Origin: JBCCFK01 sp965262315
Lineage (GTDB): Bacteria; Actinomycetota; Acidimicrobiia; Acidimicrobiales; UBA8592
DNA length: 10,491 nucleotides
NCBI GenBank assembly: GCA_965262315.1
Contig: CBDHFJ010000070.1
Span: 1 to 10,491 of the forward strand
Reading direction: 5' to 3'
A program made the position numbers and the translations under genes. Below the pieces are notes generated by a model. That model saw only the letters and a list, made by a program, of their open reading frames with translations, did not search any database and was not told the DNA's origin. Numbering within the stretch: position 1 is the stretch's first letter; every line of letters starts with the position of its first letter. Of the stretch, positions 1 to 6,769 are shown piece after piece.

Positions 1-652
1 TGGCCAACGCCTCGCGGTTGCGCTCGAGCCAGCTGCGATCGTGGAGCTGGGCCTCGAGCATGAACGTCACGGCATCGCGGACCTCGACCGGCGCGTCGGG
101 GTTGGCGTCCAGCCAGGCCTCCAGGTCGTTCTCCGACACGTAGCCGTCGGCGTCTCCACCTCGCCACGCGGTGTCGATGTCGAGGCGGTGATCGGCCAGC
201 AGCCCGTTGAGCTGGGCCCGCACCAGGAACGCGTCGATGTCCGCGACCGAGATGATGCGGTCGCCCGGCTCGTGGCTGCCGAACGCGTCGCTGTCGAGGA
301 TGTCGACGTTCTCGGAGGCGGTGTCGAGGCGGTTGCGCAGCATCGGCTCGTCCAGCACGGCCTGCGCGGCCAGGACCTGAGCCGGCAGGAAGAGATCCGG
401 GTTGTCGACCACGAATCGAAGATCGGCCACCGAGACTCGATCGTCGATCCCCCCGCCCCGGGCACCGTCGAAGACCTCGAAGTGCTCACGGAGGAGATCG
501 AACGCACGGAGTTCGTCCTCGGTCATGTCGAGCGCCTGCGCCGTGGCCATCCGGCCGAGCACCTCGATGACCGACGAGCCGGAGGCCGCGGCGCGCTCCC
601 GTGCGAGATCCAGGTCGAGATCGAGCTGGTCAGCCAACGCGAACGCCGCCAC
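1..652 (-). CDS. C-terminal part of ESX-like helical protein with EF-hand-like loops (partial, off left edge)
   Basis: The minus strand is open from a GTG at 652 to the window edge, about 217 codons, with no stop. The product begins VAAFALADQLDLDLDLA and continues with long helical stretches. Two regions look like EF-hand calcium loops: a degenerate one, HFEVFDGARGGGIDDRVSVADL, is best summarised as FDGAR..DDRVSVADL (roughly 425-480), and a better one, GDADGYVSENDLEAWL, lies near 110-175. A GAGG lies 6 bases before the GTG, so re-initiation is possible. The frame overlaps the end of the upstream gene by 23 bases. Deleting one G of the GGG at 652-654 fuses both into one continuous protein (EEA-VAAFAL), so I think this is the second half of the same gene. 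EF-hand-like repeats of this kind occur in actinobacterial WXG100-type and toxin-like proteins. No catalytic domain is visible in the window; it may lie past the left edge. Confidence 0.6.
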   Translation of the reverse strand, partial: MAAFALADQLDLDLDLARERAAASGSSVIEVLGRMATAQALDMTEDELRAFDLLREHFEVFDGARGGGIDDRVSVADLRFVVDNPDLFLPAQVLAAQAVLDEPMLRNRLDTASENVDILDSDAFGSHEPGDRIISVADIDAFLVRAQLNGLLADHRLDIDTAWRGGDADGYVSENDLEAWLDANPDAPVEVRDAVTFMLEAQLHDRSWLERNREALA

Positions 653-1493
653 CCGCCTCCTCGACCGTGGCGCCATCCGCGATCATGGCGGCGATGGCGA
701 GGTCCATCTCCTCGAGGACCCGGATCGCCTCGGCTCGCGACACCTCGTCTGCGGCCATCACCTCGGCGATCCGAGCTTCGTGCGCCGCCTCCGCCGCTGC
801 GACCTCGAACGCCGCACCCGCACCGACGCCCGCGGCGAGCAACTCGAGCATCCTCGCGGCGACGGCGGCGTCGCCCTCGGCCAGCACCTCGAGCAGATAC
901 CGGCGATCCAGCAGCAGCGAGTCGAGGACAGGGTCGTTGTCGGAGCCATGCCACGCGCCGATCGCGTCGGTCAACGCATCCGCCAGCACCACTCCCTCGG
1001 CGAGGATGGCGGCACGTTCGTCGAGCAGGGCCTCGATGGCAGCCGGCGACGGCCACCCGCCGGCGCGGGCCACCTCGAGCAACCGATCGATCTGGCGGAG
1101 CCGAGCCATGGCGTCGGCCGGGTCCATGATCGGCGCCGCTGCCTGCATCGCCCAGGGATGATGCTCGGCCAGGAACCGGCGACGGGCTCGCTCGATCCAC
1201 GCGTCGTCGGGGCTCCAGTCCCCGGCGAACGGGTCGGCGAGCAACACCTCGGCCTGTGCGAACGCAGCCGCGGTGGCGGCGACACCGGCACCGTCGATGG
1301 CCGCGTCCCGACGCAGGACGTGGAGCTGGTCCGGCAGATCGGAGTTCGTGGGACCGAAGGCGGACCCTGAGGCGAAGAAGTCGGCGAGCGCCGTGCGGAG
1401 CGCGTCGACCTGATGTCGGCGCCCGTCGTCGAGCGCCGCGATCTGGTCGGCGTGGGCCTGGAGCAGCTCGACGTCGGCGATCACCCTGGGCAC
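630..1493 (-). CDS. ESX/WXG100-like helical N-terminal protein (probable first half of a frameshifted gene)
   Basis: This reads 287 residues from a GTG at 1493, chosen because AGGGGGA sits about 5 bases upstream; a second in-frame GTG at 1484 is also possible. The first 90 residues (VIADVELLQ..., then LPDQLHVLRRDAAIDG and AGVAATAAAFAQAE) follow the two-helix pattern of WXG100-like proteins that begin actinobacterial type VII-associated proteins. No W-x-G turn is visible; the corresponding stretch is ASGSAFGPTNSDLP. The remainder, about 200 residues, is Ala/Glu/Leu-rich and almost entirely helical, with no signal peptide or membrane segment. The stop at 630-632 follows GGGVRVG, which looks out of frame compared with the preceding helix. 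A +1 shift at 652-654 continues the helix into the next frame. Function is unknown. A secreted toxin or structural ESX substrate is possible, but no toxin domain is seen. Confidence 0.6.
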   Translation of the reverse strand: MPRVIADVELLQAHADQIAALDDGRRHQVDALRTALADFFASGSAFGPTNSDLPDQLHVLRRDAAIDGAGVAATAAAFAQAEVLLADPFAGDWSPDDAWIERARRRFLAEHHPWAMQAAAPIMDPADAMARLRQIDRLLEVARAGGWPSPAAIEALLDERAAILAEGVVLADALTDAIGAWHGSDNDPVLDSLLLDRRYLLEVLAEGDAAVAARMLELLAAGVGAGAAFEVAAAEAAHEARIAEVMAADEVSRAEAIRVLEEMDLAIAAMIADGATVEEAGGGVRVG

Positions 1494-1548
1494 GGACGTC
1501 CCCCTGCCGACGAGATCAGTGTCACAGCACGATGACTCACGAATACTG

Positions 1549-1576
1549 AAGTTACATGAAACACACCCGAATGCAA
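1549..1576 (-). promoter_or_regulatory. Putative promoter for the ESX-like gene
   Basis: On the minus strand a TTGCAT (1576-1571) is followed after 16 bases by TAACTT (1554-1549). The region is locally AT-rich within a GC-rich window. Transcription would start around 1540, giving a leader of about 50 bases that ends in an AGGGGGA ribosome binding site before the GTG at 1493. This is a consensus match only. Confidence 0.4.
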
Positions 1577-1608
1577 GCGCGTCGAAGACGGGCCGGCCGC
1601 GGCGGGCC

Positions 1609-2136
1609 TCAGTCGGCGCCGAGGTCGGCAGCGGTGAGCGAGAAGCTGTGGATGTCGTGCCGGGCGCCGTGGAGCAGCAGTCGGCTCCGCAACACTCCCT
1701 CGTAGACACCACCGGCCCGTTCCGCCACCCGGCGGCTCTCCTCGTTGTGGACCGACATCTGGATGTAGACACACTCGATGTCGTCCGAGGCCAGCCCGTG
1801 GGCGGCGATCAGCCTCGTGGCCCGGGTCGCATGGCCTCGGCCGGTCGCCCCCAGGCTCAGCCAGTAGCCGAGGTTCGCGGTTCGGTGGAGTGGGTCGACG
1901 CGGTTGAGCCCACACGCCCCGACGAAGTCGTCGCCGTCGACGATGAGGAACCGTTGCTCGGTCTCGTCGTGGATCCCCCGGATCCACTCGAGTGCCCGTT
2001 CGGTGCCGTAGTCGGGCGCCGACCACGGCATCCACGGCGCCAGGAGTTCGTGGGTGGATCGGACCATTGCCGCCATCGCCGGGGCGTCGGCCTCGACCGG
2101 CGGGCGCAGGGTGGTGATGCCGTCACGCAGTTCCAT
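1609..2136 (-). CDS. GNAT family N-acetyltransferase (RimJ/RimL-like)
   Basis: The 175-residue product has the full GNAT fold layout. An early helix carries the LLAPWMPW segment typical of RimJ/RimL-type enzymes (residues 31-38). The acetyl-CoA binding loop is G-ATGRGHATRAT at 96-107, matching the R/Q-x-x-G-x-G/A motif A. The C-terminal SVHNEESRRVAERAG (128-142) is the usual motif B, with Asn131. Such enzymes move an acetyl group from acetyl-CoA to a protein N-terminus or a small amine; the substrate cannot be read from sequence. I chose the ATG at 2136, where homology-like sequence (MELRDGITTLRP) begins. A GTG at 2172 would add 12 unlikely residues and start only 21 bases from a hairpin. No strong ribosome binding site is visible for either start. 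The gene lies downstream of the membrane-protein gene on the same strand, separated by a hairpin. Confidence 0.85.
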   Translation of the reverse strand: MELRDGITTLRPPVEADAPAMAAMVRSTHELLAPWMPWSAPDYGTERALEWIRGIHDETEQRFLIVDGDDFVGACGLNRVDPLHRTANLGYWLSLGATGRGHATRATRLIAAHGLASDDIECVYIQMSVHNEESRRVAERAGGVYEGVLRSRLLLHGARHDIHSFSLTAADLGAD

Positions 2137-2192
2137 GCCACAGCATCGCGTGCATCGACCGAGCGTCGACACGGGTTTCGGCCCGGACGCGA

Positions 2193-2220
2193 CACCGCCG
2201 CCGGTGAACCGGCGGCGGTG
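2193..2220 (-). terminator. Perfect 12-bp hairpin after the BI-1/YccA gene
   Basis: CACCGCCGCCGG (2193-2204) and CCGGCGGCGGTG (2209-2220) form a perfect 12-bp stem with a 4-base loop, 18 bases past the stop of the membrane-protein gene. No T-run follows, which is common for GC-rich actinobacterial terminators. It also fixes the acetyltransferase promoter, if one exists, to the 56 bases before its ATG. Confidence 0.6.
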
Positions 2221-2238
2221 ATCAGGCGATGGACGTAC

Positions 2239-2946
2239 TCAGCGGTCGCTCAGGATCCGCAGCACGTACCAGAACATGGTCATGATCGAGCTGAACAGCT
2301 GCACGGCCGCAGCCACGTAGGCCTGCTCGGGGTAGCGGCGGAGCGCTTCCTGGGTGGTGTAGAGGATCGCGGCACCGGCCAGGGCGATCATGCCGACCGA
2401 GAACCAGGTCCCCAGGTTGAAGCCGAAGATCACCGCACCGACGATGAGCACCAGGGCGGCGACACCACCCCACATGATCAGCGGGCGGATGAACGACAGG
2501 TCCTTGCGGGTGAACCAGGCGACAGCGCTGAGGCCGGCGAACCCGATCCCGGTGATGACCGCAGCCGCCCAGACGTCGTTGGCCGAGTCCTGGACGTTGA
2601 AGACGTAGTACAGGAACGGGGCGAACAGGACCGAGTAGAGCGCCGCCATCCCGAAGAGGCCGGCGTACTGCCGCCCGGGGTTCGACAGATCCACGACCGC
2701 CTGATTGGCGATCCACGAGCCGACCATGAAGCCGCCCAGGAACAGCAGCCAACGGCCACCGCCGCCTCCGGCGAACCAGTCGTAGAACGTCTCGGCCAGC
2801 CCACTGCTGAAGAGCAGGAACTCCATGCCCATGAAGGCGGCGAGGGCGAGCCCGATGTGTTGATACACCTTCATCATGAAGGCGACCCGGGCGTCCTCGC
2901 CCTGGGTGATGACGGGGGGTGCGTAGGTGGGGGCCGGGTTGGCCAT
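2239..2946 (-). CDS. Bax inhibitor-1/YccA family integral membrane protein
   Basis: The 235-residue product has about seven hydrophobic segments (roughly residues 29-48, 65-83, 97-117, 126-145, 156-176, 180-197 and 209-229) after a short Pro-rich cytoplasmic start, the standard BI-1 topology. The C-terminal signature is present as QEALRRYPEQAY, then LFSSIMTMFWYVLRIL. In calcium-leak members such as Bacillus YetJ, an Asp pair sits in the last two helices. Here the last-helix position is Ser (LFSSIMTMF), as in YccA-type members, so a proton-gated calcium leak should not be assumed. E. coli YccA modulates the FtsH protease; that role is known for the family and not shown here. The ATG at 2946 has AAAGGA about 11 bases upstream; longer in-frame starts add sequence unlike the family. 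Confidence 0.88.
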   Translation of the reverse strand: MANPAPTYAPPVITQGEDARVAFMMKVYQHIGLALAAFMGMEFLLFSSGLAETFYDWFAGGGGGRWLLFLGGFMVGSWIANQAVVDLSNPGRQYAGLFGMAALYSVLFAPFLYYVFNVQDSANDVWAAAVITGIGFAGLSAVAWFTRKDLSFIRPLIMWGGVAALVLIVGAVIFGFNLGTWFSVGMIALAGAAILYTTQEALRRYPEQAYVAAAVQLFSSIMTMFWYVLRILSDR

Positions 2947-3012
2947 GGCGCAACGGTGTCCTTTCTCGGACCCGGACCGCCATCCGGCAGCCTTTGCGGG
3001 GCCGATACCCCA

Positions 3013-3039
3013 AGAATACTCGGCCTCGGCCGAGTCCAA
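3013..3039 (-). promoter_or_regulatory. Weak candidate promoter for the BI-1/YccA gene
   Basis: On the minus strand TTGGAC (3039-3034) precedes TATTCT (3018-3013), but the spacing is only 15 bases. A GC-rich inverted repeat (CTCGGC/GCCGAG) fills the spacer. The leader to the ATG at 2946 would be about 60 bases. It lies in the 225-base divergent gap between the membrane-protein gene and the acidic repeat gene. Confidence 0.3.
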
Positions 3040-3130
3040 CAGGCCGTCTCATGGAACTCCCCTCGATGTCTCGTGGGACCTTCATCAGTTCTTGACGACC
3101 GGGCCGTCATCGTCAGGGCATCAACCGGTG

Positions 3131-3140
3131 CCCCCCCCCC
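3131..3140 (+). repeat. C10 homopolymer tract in leader of the acidic repeat gene
   Basis: Ten consecutive C bases lie 31 bases upstream of the ATG at 3172. The tract sits between possible promoter elements and the GGAG ribosome binding site, so a change in its length would alter promoter-to-start spacing or leader structure. It is also the kind of tract where read length errors occur. Confidence 0.8.
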
Positions 3141-3171
3141 GGATCGCACCCCGACGAATGGAGACCCCACC

Positions 3172-4249
3172 ATGACCCTCCCCCCGCCCCCGCCGGCTCC
3201 TGCCAGCCCCGAACCGTCGTCCCGCTCGCCCCGCTCGGGCCGCCGCACGGCCCTGCTGCTCACCGGCGGCGCCGCTGCCGCTGCCCTCACGTTGGGCTTC
3301 GCCGTCCCCGGCGGTGCCGAGTCGGGTGACGAGCCTCGCCTGACCGAAGCCGAGCCCGTCGGCTCGGTGCAGGTGCTGGACGCCGACGAGATGGACGCGA
3401 TGGGCATCGACGTCGACGAGATCGCCGACATGGCCTTCGACGACATGGCCTTCGTCGACGAGCTCGACGCCGAGGACCTCACCGCCGAGGAGATCGCCGA
3501 GATCAACGCCGACACCGACGCCCTCGTCGCCCACCTCGCCGACAACGGCATCACCGTCGACGTCGAAACCGACGACAACGGCATCCGCTTCCCCGCCCTC
3601 GACGAGAACACCGACGACGCCACCTGGGACCTCATCGACCAGTACTACGAAGACACCTACGGCCCCTTCGAAGACCTCGACATCGATGACTGGGACGCCG
3701 AGGACCTCACCGCCGAGGAGATCGCCGAGATCAACGCCGACAACCGACGCCCTCGTCGCCCACCTCGCCGACAACGGCATCACCGTCGACGTCGAAACCG
3801 ACGACAACGGCATCCGCTTCCCCGCCCTCGACGAGAACACCGACGACGCCACCTGGGACCTCATCGACCAGTACTACGAAGACACCTACGGCCCCTTCGA
3901 AGACCTCGACATCGATGACTGGGACGCCGAGGACCTCACCGCCGAGGAGATCGCCGAGATCAACGCCGACACCGACGCCCTCGTCGCCCACCTCGCCGAC
4001 AACGGCATCACCGTCGACGTCGAAACCGACGACAACGGCATCCGCTTCCCCGCCCTCGACGAGAACACCGACGACGCCACCTGGGACCTCATCGACCAGT
4101 ACTACGAAGACACCTACGGCCCCTTCGAAGACCTCGAAGGCTGTGAGTTCGACATGGACGACGAGGACGACGAGGACGACCTCGACGGTGAAGACGAGTC
4201 CGACGAGGACGAGTCCGACGAAGACGAGTCCGACGAGGACGATGCCTGA
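3172..4249 (+). CDS. Secreted acidic protein with three identical 76-residue repeats (frameshifted in repeat 2)
   Basis: The ATG at 3172 has GGAG 8 bases upstream. The product starts with a Pro-rich segment, then SGRRTALLL and an Ala/Leu-rich core ending near AVPGGAES (residue 50), a signal peptide or anchor with a twin-Arg pair but no full Tat motif. A short Asp/Met-rich linker leads to three copies of a 76-residue unit: AEDLTAEEIAEI, then DALVAHLADNGITVDVE, then IRFPALDEN, then ATWDLIDQYYEDTYGPFEDL. I predict helix-strand-strand-helix. The end is a run of Asp/Glu/Ser. Reading the annotated bases, an extra A at 3742-3743 shifts the frame after residue 190 and gives a 248-residue product ending at 3918 with a 58-residue tail that is about half Arg. 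Removing that A restores a 358-residue protein ending at 4249. I do not recognise the repeat. Its acidity suggests cation binding at the cell surface; this is inference. Confidence 0.7.
3466..4137 (+). repeat. Three tandem 228-bp direct repeats
   Basis: Units begin at 3466, 3694 and 3923 with GACGCCGAGGACCTC. Unit 1 is 228 bases. Unit 2 is 229 because of one extra A at 3742-3743. Unit 3 matches for 215 bases to 4137, then diverges into the acidic C-terminal tail. By eye I see no substitution between the copies, including third codon positions, so they arose or were homogenised very recently. The period equals 76 codons, so whole-unit gain or loss keeps the frame. Confidence 0.93.
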
Positions 4250-4271
4250 TCCCTGCGGCTCTCCCCGCCAT

Positions 4272-4302
4272 CGGTGCCGCCGGCCCAGCGCCGGCGGCAC
4301 CG
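4272..4302 (+). terminator. Perfect 13-bp hairpin after the acidic repeat gene
   Basis: CGGTGCCGCCGGC (4272-4284) pairs perfectly with GCCGGCGGCACCG (4290-4302) around a 5-base loop, starting 23 bases after the stop at 4249. There is no T-run. It probably ends or attenuates transcription before the two-component genes, which would then need their own promoter or depend on read-through. Confidence 0.6.
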
Positions 4303-4347
4303 CCGCGCCCGCACCACCCCAGCCATCGAGTCGGCGCCGCCGCAGCC

Positions 4348-4353
4348 GATACT
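4348..4353 (+). promoter_or_regulatory. Weak candidate -10 box for the two-component operon
   Basis: GATACT matches four of six bases of the -10 consensus and lies between the hairpin and the response-regulator ATG at 4392. No convincing -35 box is visible. This is a low-confidence suggestion for where an independent promoter could sit. Confidence 0.25.
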
Positions 4354-4391
4354 GGAGAAGACGCCGCAGACCGCACCGAAAGGACCCCCAG

Positions 4392-5081
4392 ATGAGCGGG
4401 CGCATCCTCGTCGCCGAGGACGACCCCAAACAGGCCGACCTCATCCGCCGCTACCTCGAGCGGGAGGGTCACGCGGTGGCCGTCGTCCACGACGGCCGCA
4501 GCGCCATCGACGAGGCCCGTCGCCGGTCGCCGGACCTGGTGGTGCTCGACGTCATGATGCCCCGCGTCGACGGGCTCGACGTGTGCCGGATCCTGCGGTA
4601 CGAGTCCGACGTCCCCATCGTCATGCTGACGGCACGCTCGACCGAGGACGACATGCTGCTCGGGCTCGACCTCGGCGCCGACGACTACATCACCAAGCCA
4701 TACAGCCCCCGCGAGCTCGTCGCCCGAGTGCGGACGATCCTGCGCCGATCGGGCCGCGACGAGGCCCAGCAGCGCCTGGTGATCGGCGACGTGGTGGTCG
4801 ACACCGCTCGCCACGAGGTCACCCGAGCGGGTGCCCCCGTCGAGTGCACCCCGAAGGAGTTCGCCATCCTGGCCGCGCTGGCGGCGCATCCCGGGCGCGC
4901 CTTCACCCGGCTCCAGCTGCTCGAGGAAGCGTTCGGGTTCGACTACGACGGCCTCGAACGCACCGTCGACGTCCACGTCGCCAACCTGCGCAAGAAGCTC
5001 GAACCCGACCCCGCCGACCCGAGCTACCTGCTCACCGTGTACGGGGTCGGCTACAAGCTCAACGACGACATCGGCGCCTGA
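4392..5081 (+). CDS. OmpR/PhoB-family response regulator
   Basis: The 229-residue product has an N-terminal receiver domain and a C-terminal winged-helix DNA-binding domain, the usual length for the family. Receiver residues are all present: acidic pair D10/D11, phospho-acceptor D53 in VVLDVMMP, T80 in VMLTA, and K102 in DDYITKPY. The effector domain (about 130-225) shows CTPKEFAILAALAAHPGRAFTR, then RTVDVHVANLRKKLE and YGVGYKL, the canonical recognition-helix and wing sequence. AAAGGA lies 7 bases before the ATG. The stop codon directly abuts the ATG of the histidine kinase gene, so the pair is an operon. The upstream neighbour on the same strand is the secreted acidic repeat protein, which may be a target or partner of this system. 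The regulon cannot be told from sequence. Confidence 0.95.
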   Translation: MSGRILVAEDDPKQADLIRRYLEREGHAVAVVHDGRSAIDEARRRSPDLVVLDVMMPRVDGLDVCRILRYESDVPIVMLTARSTEDDMLLGLDLGADDYITKPYSPRELVARVRTILRRSGRDEAQQRLVIGDVVVDTARHEVTRAGAPVECTPKEFAILAALAAHPGRAFTRLQLLEEAFGFDYDGLERTVDVHVANLRKKLEPDPADPSYLLTVYGVGYKLNDDIGA

Positions 5082-6707
5082 ATGTTGCGGACCCTGCGCT
5101 CGCGCCTGGCGGCCATCGGTGTCCTCGTCGCACTGGTCGCGGTGGTCGTCACTGCGATCTCGGTCCGCCAGCTCACCGAGTCGGACATCCGCGAGGCGAT
5201 CGCCCGAGACCTCGACGACGACACCCTGATCCGGGACGAGATCGCCTTCCACGGCCTCATCAACGGGAGCTGGGCGGGCGTCGACGAGACCGTGGCGTTC
5301 CTCGCGGCCCAGACCGGGGAGCGGATCGCCGTGGCCACCCTCGACGGGACGATCCTGGCCGACTCCGACGAGGAGGCACCACTGCCCACCCAGGCGCTGA
5401 TCGTGGACCCCGAGAGCACGCTGGTCGACTTCGGGTTCGAGGACCTCAGCGACCAGGAGAACACCCTGGTGGCATCCTGCCTCGACCAGGTCGGCGTGGC
5501 CGTCGTCGGGGTGGCCGACACCGAGGGCGGGGTGATCATCGTTCCCGTTCGCGAACTGAGCGTCGAGGAAGCGGACGGTTTCCTCTCCTGCGCGGAGACC
5601 GCGGGCGTGTTCGCCCCGGAGTTCTTCCTGGACGAGGTGACGCCCGAAGACGTCATCGTCGACCTGGCCGAGCTCGGCGACGACCTCGACGGGTCGATCC
5701 TCGACAACTCGTTCCTCGACGAGGCGATCGACGTCGAGCCGGTCCAGCTGTTCATCGGCGTCGGCGACGACGTGGGCGACGCGGTGCTCGCATCTCTCGG
5801 TTCGGTCCGGTTCTGGGCCGCGGTGGGCGCGGTCCTCGCGCTGGTCGCGGGTGGTTCGGCGCTGTTGGCCAGCCGCCTCGCCCGACCGCTGTCGTCGTTG
5901 ACGGTCGCCGCACGACGAATGCGCCACGGCGACCTGGGTGCGCGGGCCGACGTGGGTGGCGTGGAGGAGATCGCGTCGCTCGGCTCGGCCTTCAACGACA
6001 TGGCGTCTGCGCTCCAGGCAGAGGACCAGGCACGCAAGACGCTGACCACCGACGTGGCCCACGAGCTCCGCTCGCCGCTGGCCAACCTGCGCGGCTACCT
6101 CGAGGGCATCCAGGACGGGGTGGTCGCCCCCGACGCCGCGACCATCGCATCGCTTCACGAGGAGGCGACGGCGATGCAGGGCCTGGTGGACGACCTGCAA
6201 CAGCTGTCGCTCGCGGAGACCGGGCGTCTCCACCTGTCGCTGACCGATGTCGACGTCGGCGACCTGGTCGAACGCGTCGTCACCGCCCACCACGGCGCGG
6301 CGGCGACGGCGGAGGTGCGCCTCTCCGCTGCCACGACGCCCGGAGCGGTCACCGCCCTCGACCCGGACCGCTTTCGTCAGGTGCTCGCCAACCTGATCGG
6401 CAACGCGCTGCGACACACACCCGCCGGCGGAGCGGTCCAAGTGAGCTGCGAGCTCGGTCAGACGATCGTGGTCCGCGTCCGTGACACCGGCGCAGGCATC
6501 GCTGCACACCATCTCCCGCACCTGTTCGAGCGGTTCTACCGCGCCGACGAGTCGCGCAACCGGGCCACGGGAGGGTCGGGGCTCGGCCTGGCGATCACCC
6601 GCGAGCTCGTGCGTGCGCACGGCGGCGAGATCACCGTCGACAGCGTCGAGGGCGAGGGGTCGGTGTTCACCGTGGTGTTGCCCAAGCGGCGCGCCGACCA
6701 GGTCTGA
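5082..6707 (+). CDS. HAMP-domain sensor histidine kinase
   Basis: The 541-residue membrane kinase partners the adjacent response regulator; TGA and ATG are directly adjacent with no own ribosome binding site, implying translational coupling. TM1 is about residues 9-29. An extracytoplasmic sensor of about 210 residues follows, notably Asp/Glu-rich, with two Cys (133 and 170) that could form a disulfide. TM2 is about 243-263, then HAMP (ARPLSSLTVAARRMRHGDL). The dimerisation helix has the phospho-acceptor His327 in DVAHELRSPL. The ATP-binding domain shows the N box (NLIGNALRHTP, N441), the G1 box (DTGAGIA, D468), the F box (LFERFYRAD) and the G2 box (GGSGLGLAI). All catalytic residues look intact. 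The overall form is like PhoR/BaeS-type kinases. The sensor region matches no domain I recognise, so the stimulus is unknown. Confidence 0.94.
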   Translation: MLRTLRSRLAAIGVLVALVAVVVTAISVRQLTESDIREAIARDLDDDTLIRDEIAFHGLINGSWAGVDETVAFLAAQTGERIAVATLDGTILADSDEEAPLPTQALIVDPESTLVDFGFEDLSDQENTLVASCLDQVGVAVVGVADTEGGVIIVPVRELSVEEADGFLSCAETAGVFAPEFFLDEVTPEDVIVDLAELGDDLDGSILDNSFLDEAIDVEPVQLFIGVGDDVGDAVLASLGSVRFWAAVGAVLALVAGGSALLASRLARPLSSLTVAARRMRHGDLGARADVGGVEEIASLGSAFNDMASALQAEDQARKTLTTDVAHELRSPLANLRGYLEGIQDGVVAPDAATIASLHEEATAMQGLVDDLQQLSLAETGRLHLSLTDVDVGDLVERVVTAHHGAAATAEVRLSAATTPGAVTALDPDRFRQVLANLIGNALRHTPAGGAVQVSCELGQTIVVRVRDTGAGIAAHHLPHLFERFYRADESRNRATGGSGLGLAITRELVRAHGGEITVDSVEGEGSVFTVVLPKRRADQV

Positions 6708-6728
6708 GCCCGAAACCGGCCACCCGAC

Positions 6729-6761
6729 GATGACGTCTCGGGTCATCGCCCCGATGACCCG
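6729..6761 (+). promoter_or_regulatory. Palindromic operator in the XRE regulator promoter
   Basis: CGGGTCATCG (6739-6748) and CGATGACCCG (6752-6761) form a perfect 10-bp inverted repeat around CCC. A third half-site GATGAC lies just upstream (6729-6734), so three alternating GATGAC/GTCATC elements are present. The palindrome covers the -35 position relative to the TACCTT -10 box, the right place for a repressor. Autoregulation by the adjacent XRE protein is the simplest inference. It could instead serve as a hairpin terminator for the histidine kinase gene. Confidence 0.55.
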
Positions 6762-6769
6762 GGTCGTCG

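Noticed and set aside
402..1370. Plus-strand open frames opposite the ESX-like gene
   Set aside because: They are Arg/Ser/Pro-rich shadows with no family motif; the minus-strand product has coherent amphipathic helices.
1531..1536. GATGAC upstream of the ESX-like gene as a second site for the XRE regulator
   Set aside because: A single hexamer is expected several times by chance in a window this size, and it lacks the paired half-site.
1519..3918. Long plus-strand open frame running antisense through the acetyltransferase and membrane-protein genes into the acidic repeat gene
   Set aside because: Only the part from the ATG at 3172 has a ribosome binding site and a sensible protein start. 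The upstream part is the reverse complement of two recognisable minus-strand genes.
3466..4137. Tandem repeats considered as a CRISPR array or integration repeat
   Set aside because: The units are long, contiguous, in coding frame and have no spacers.
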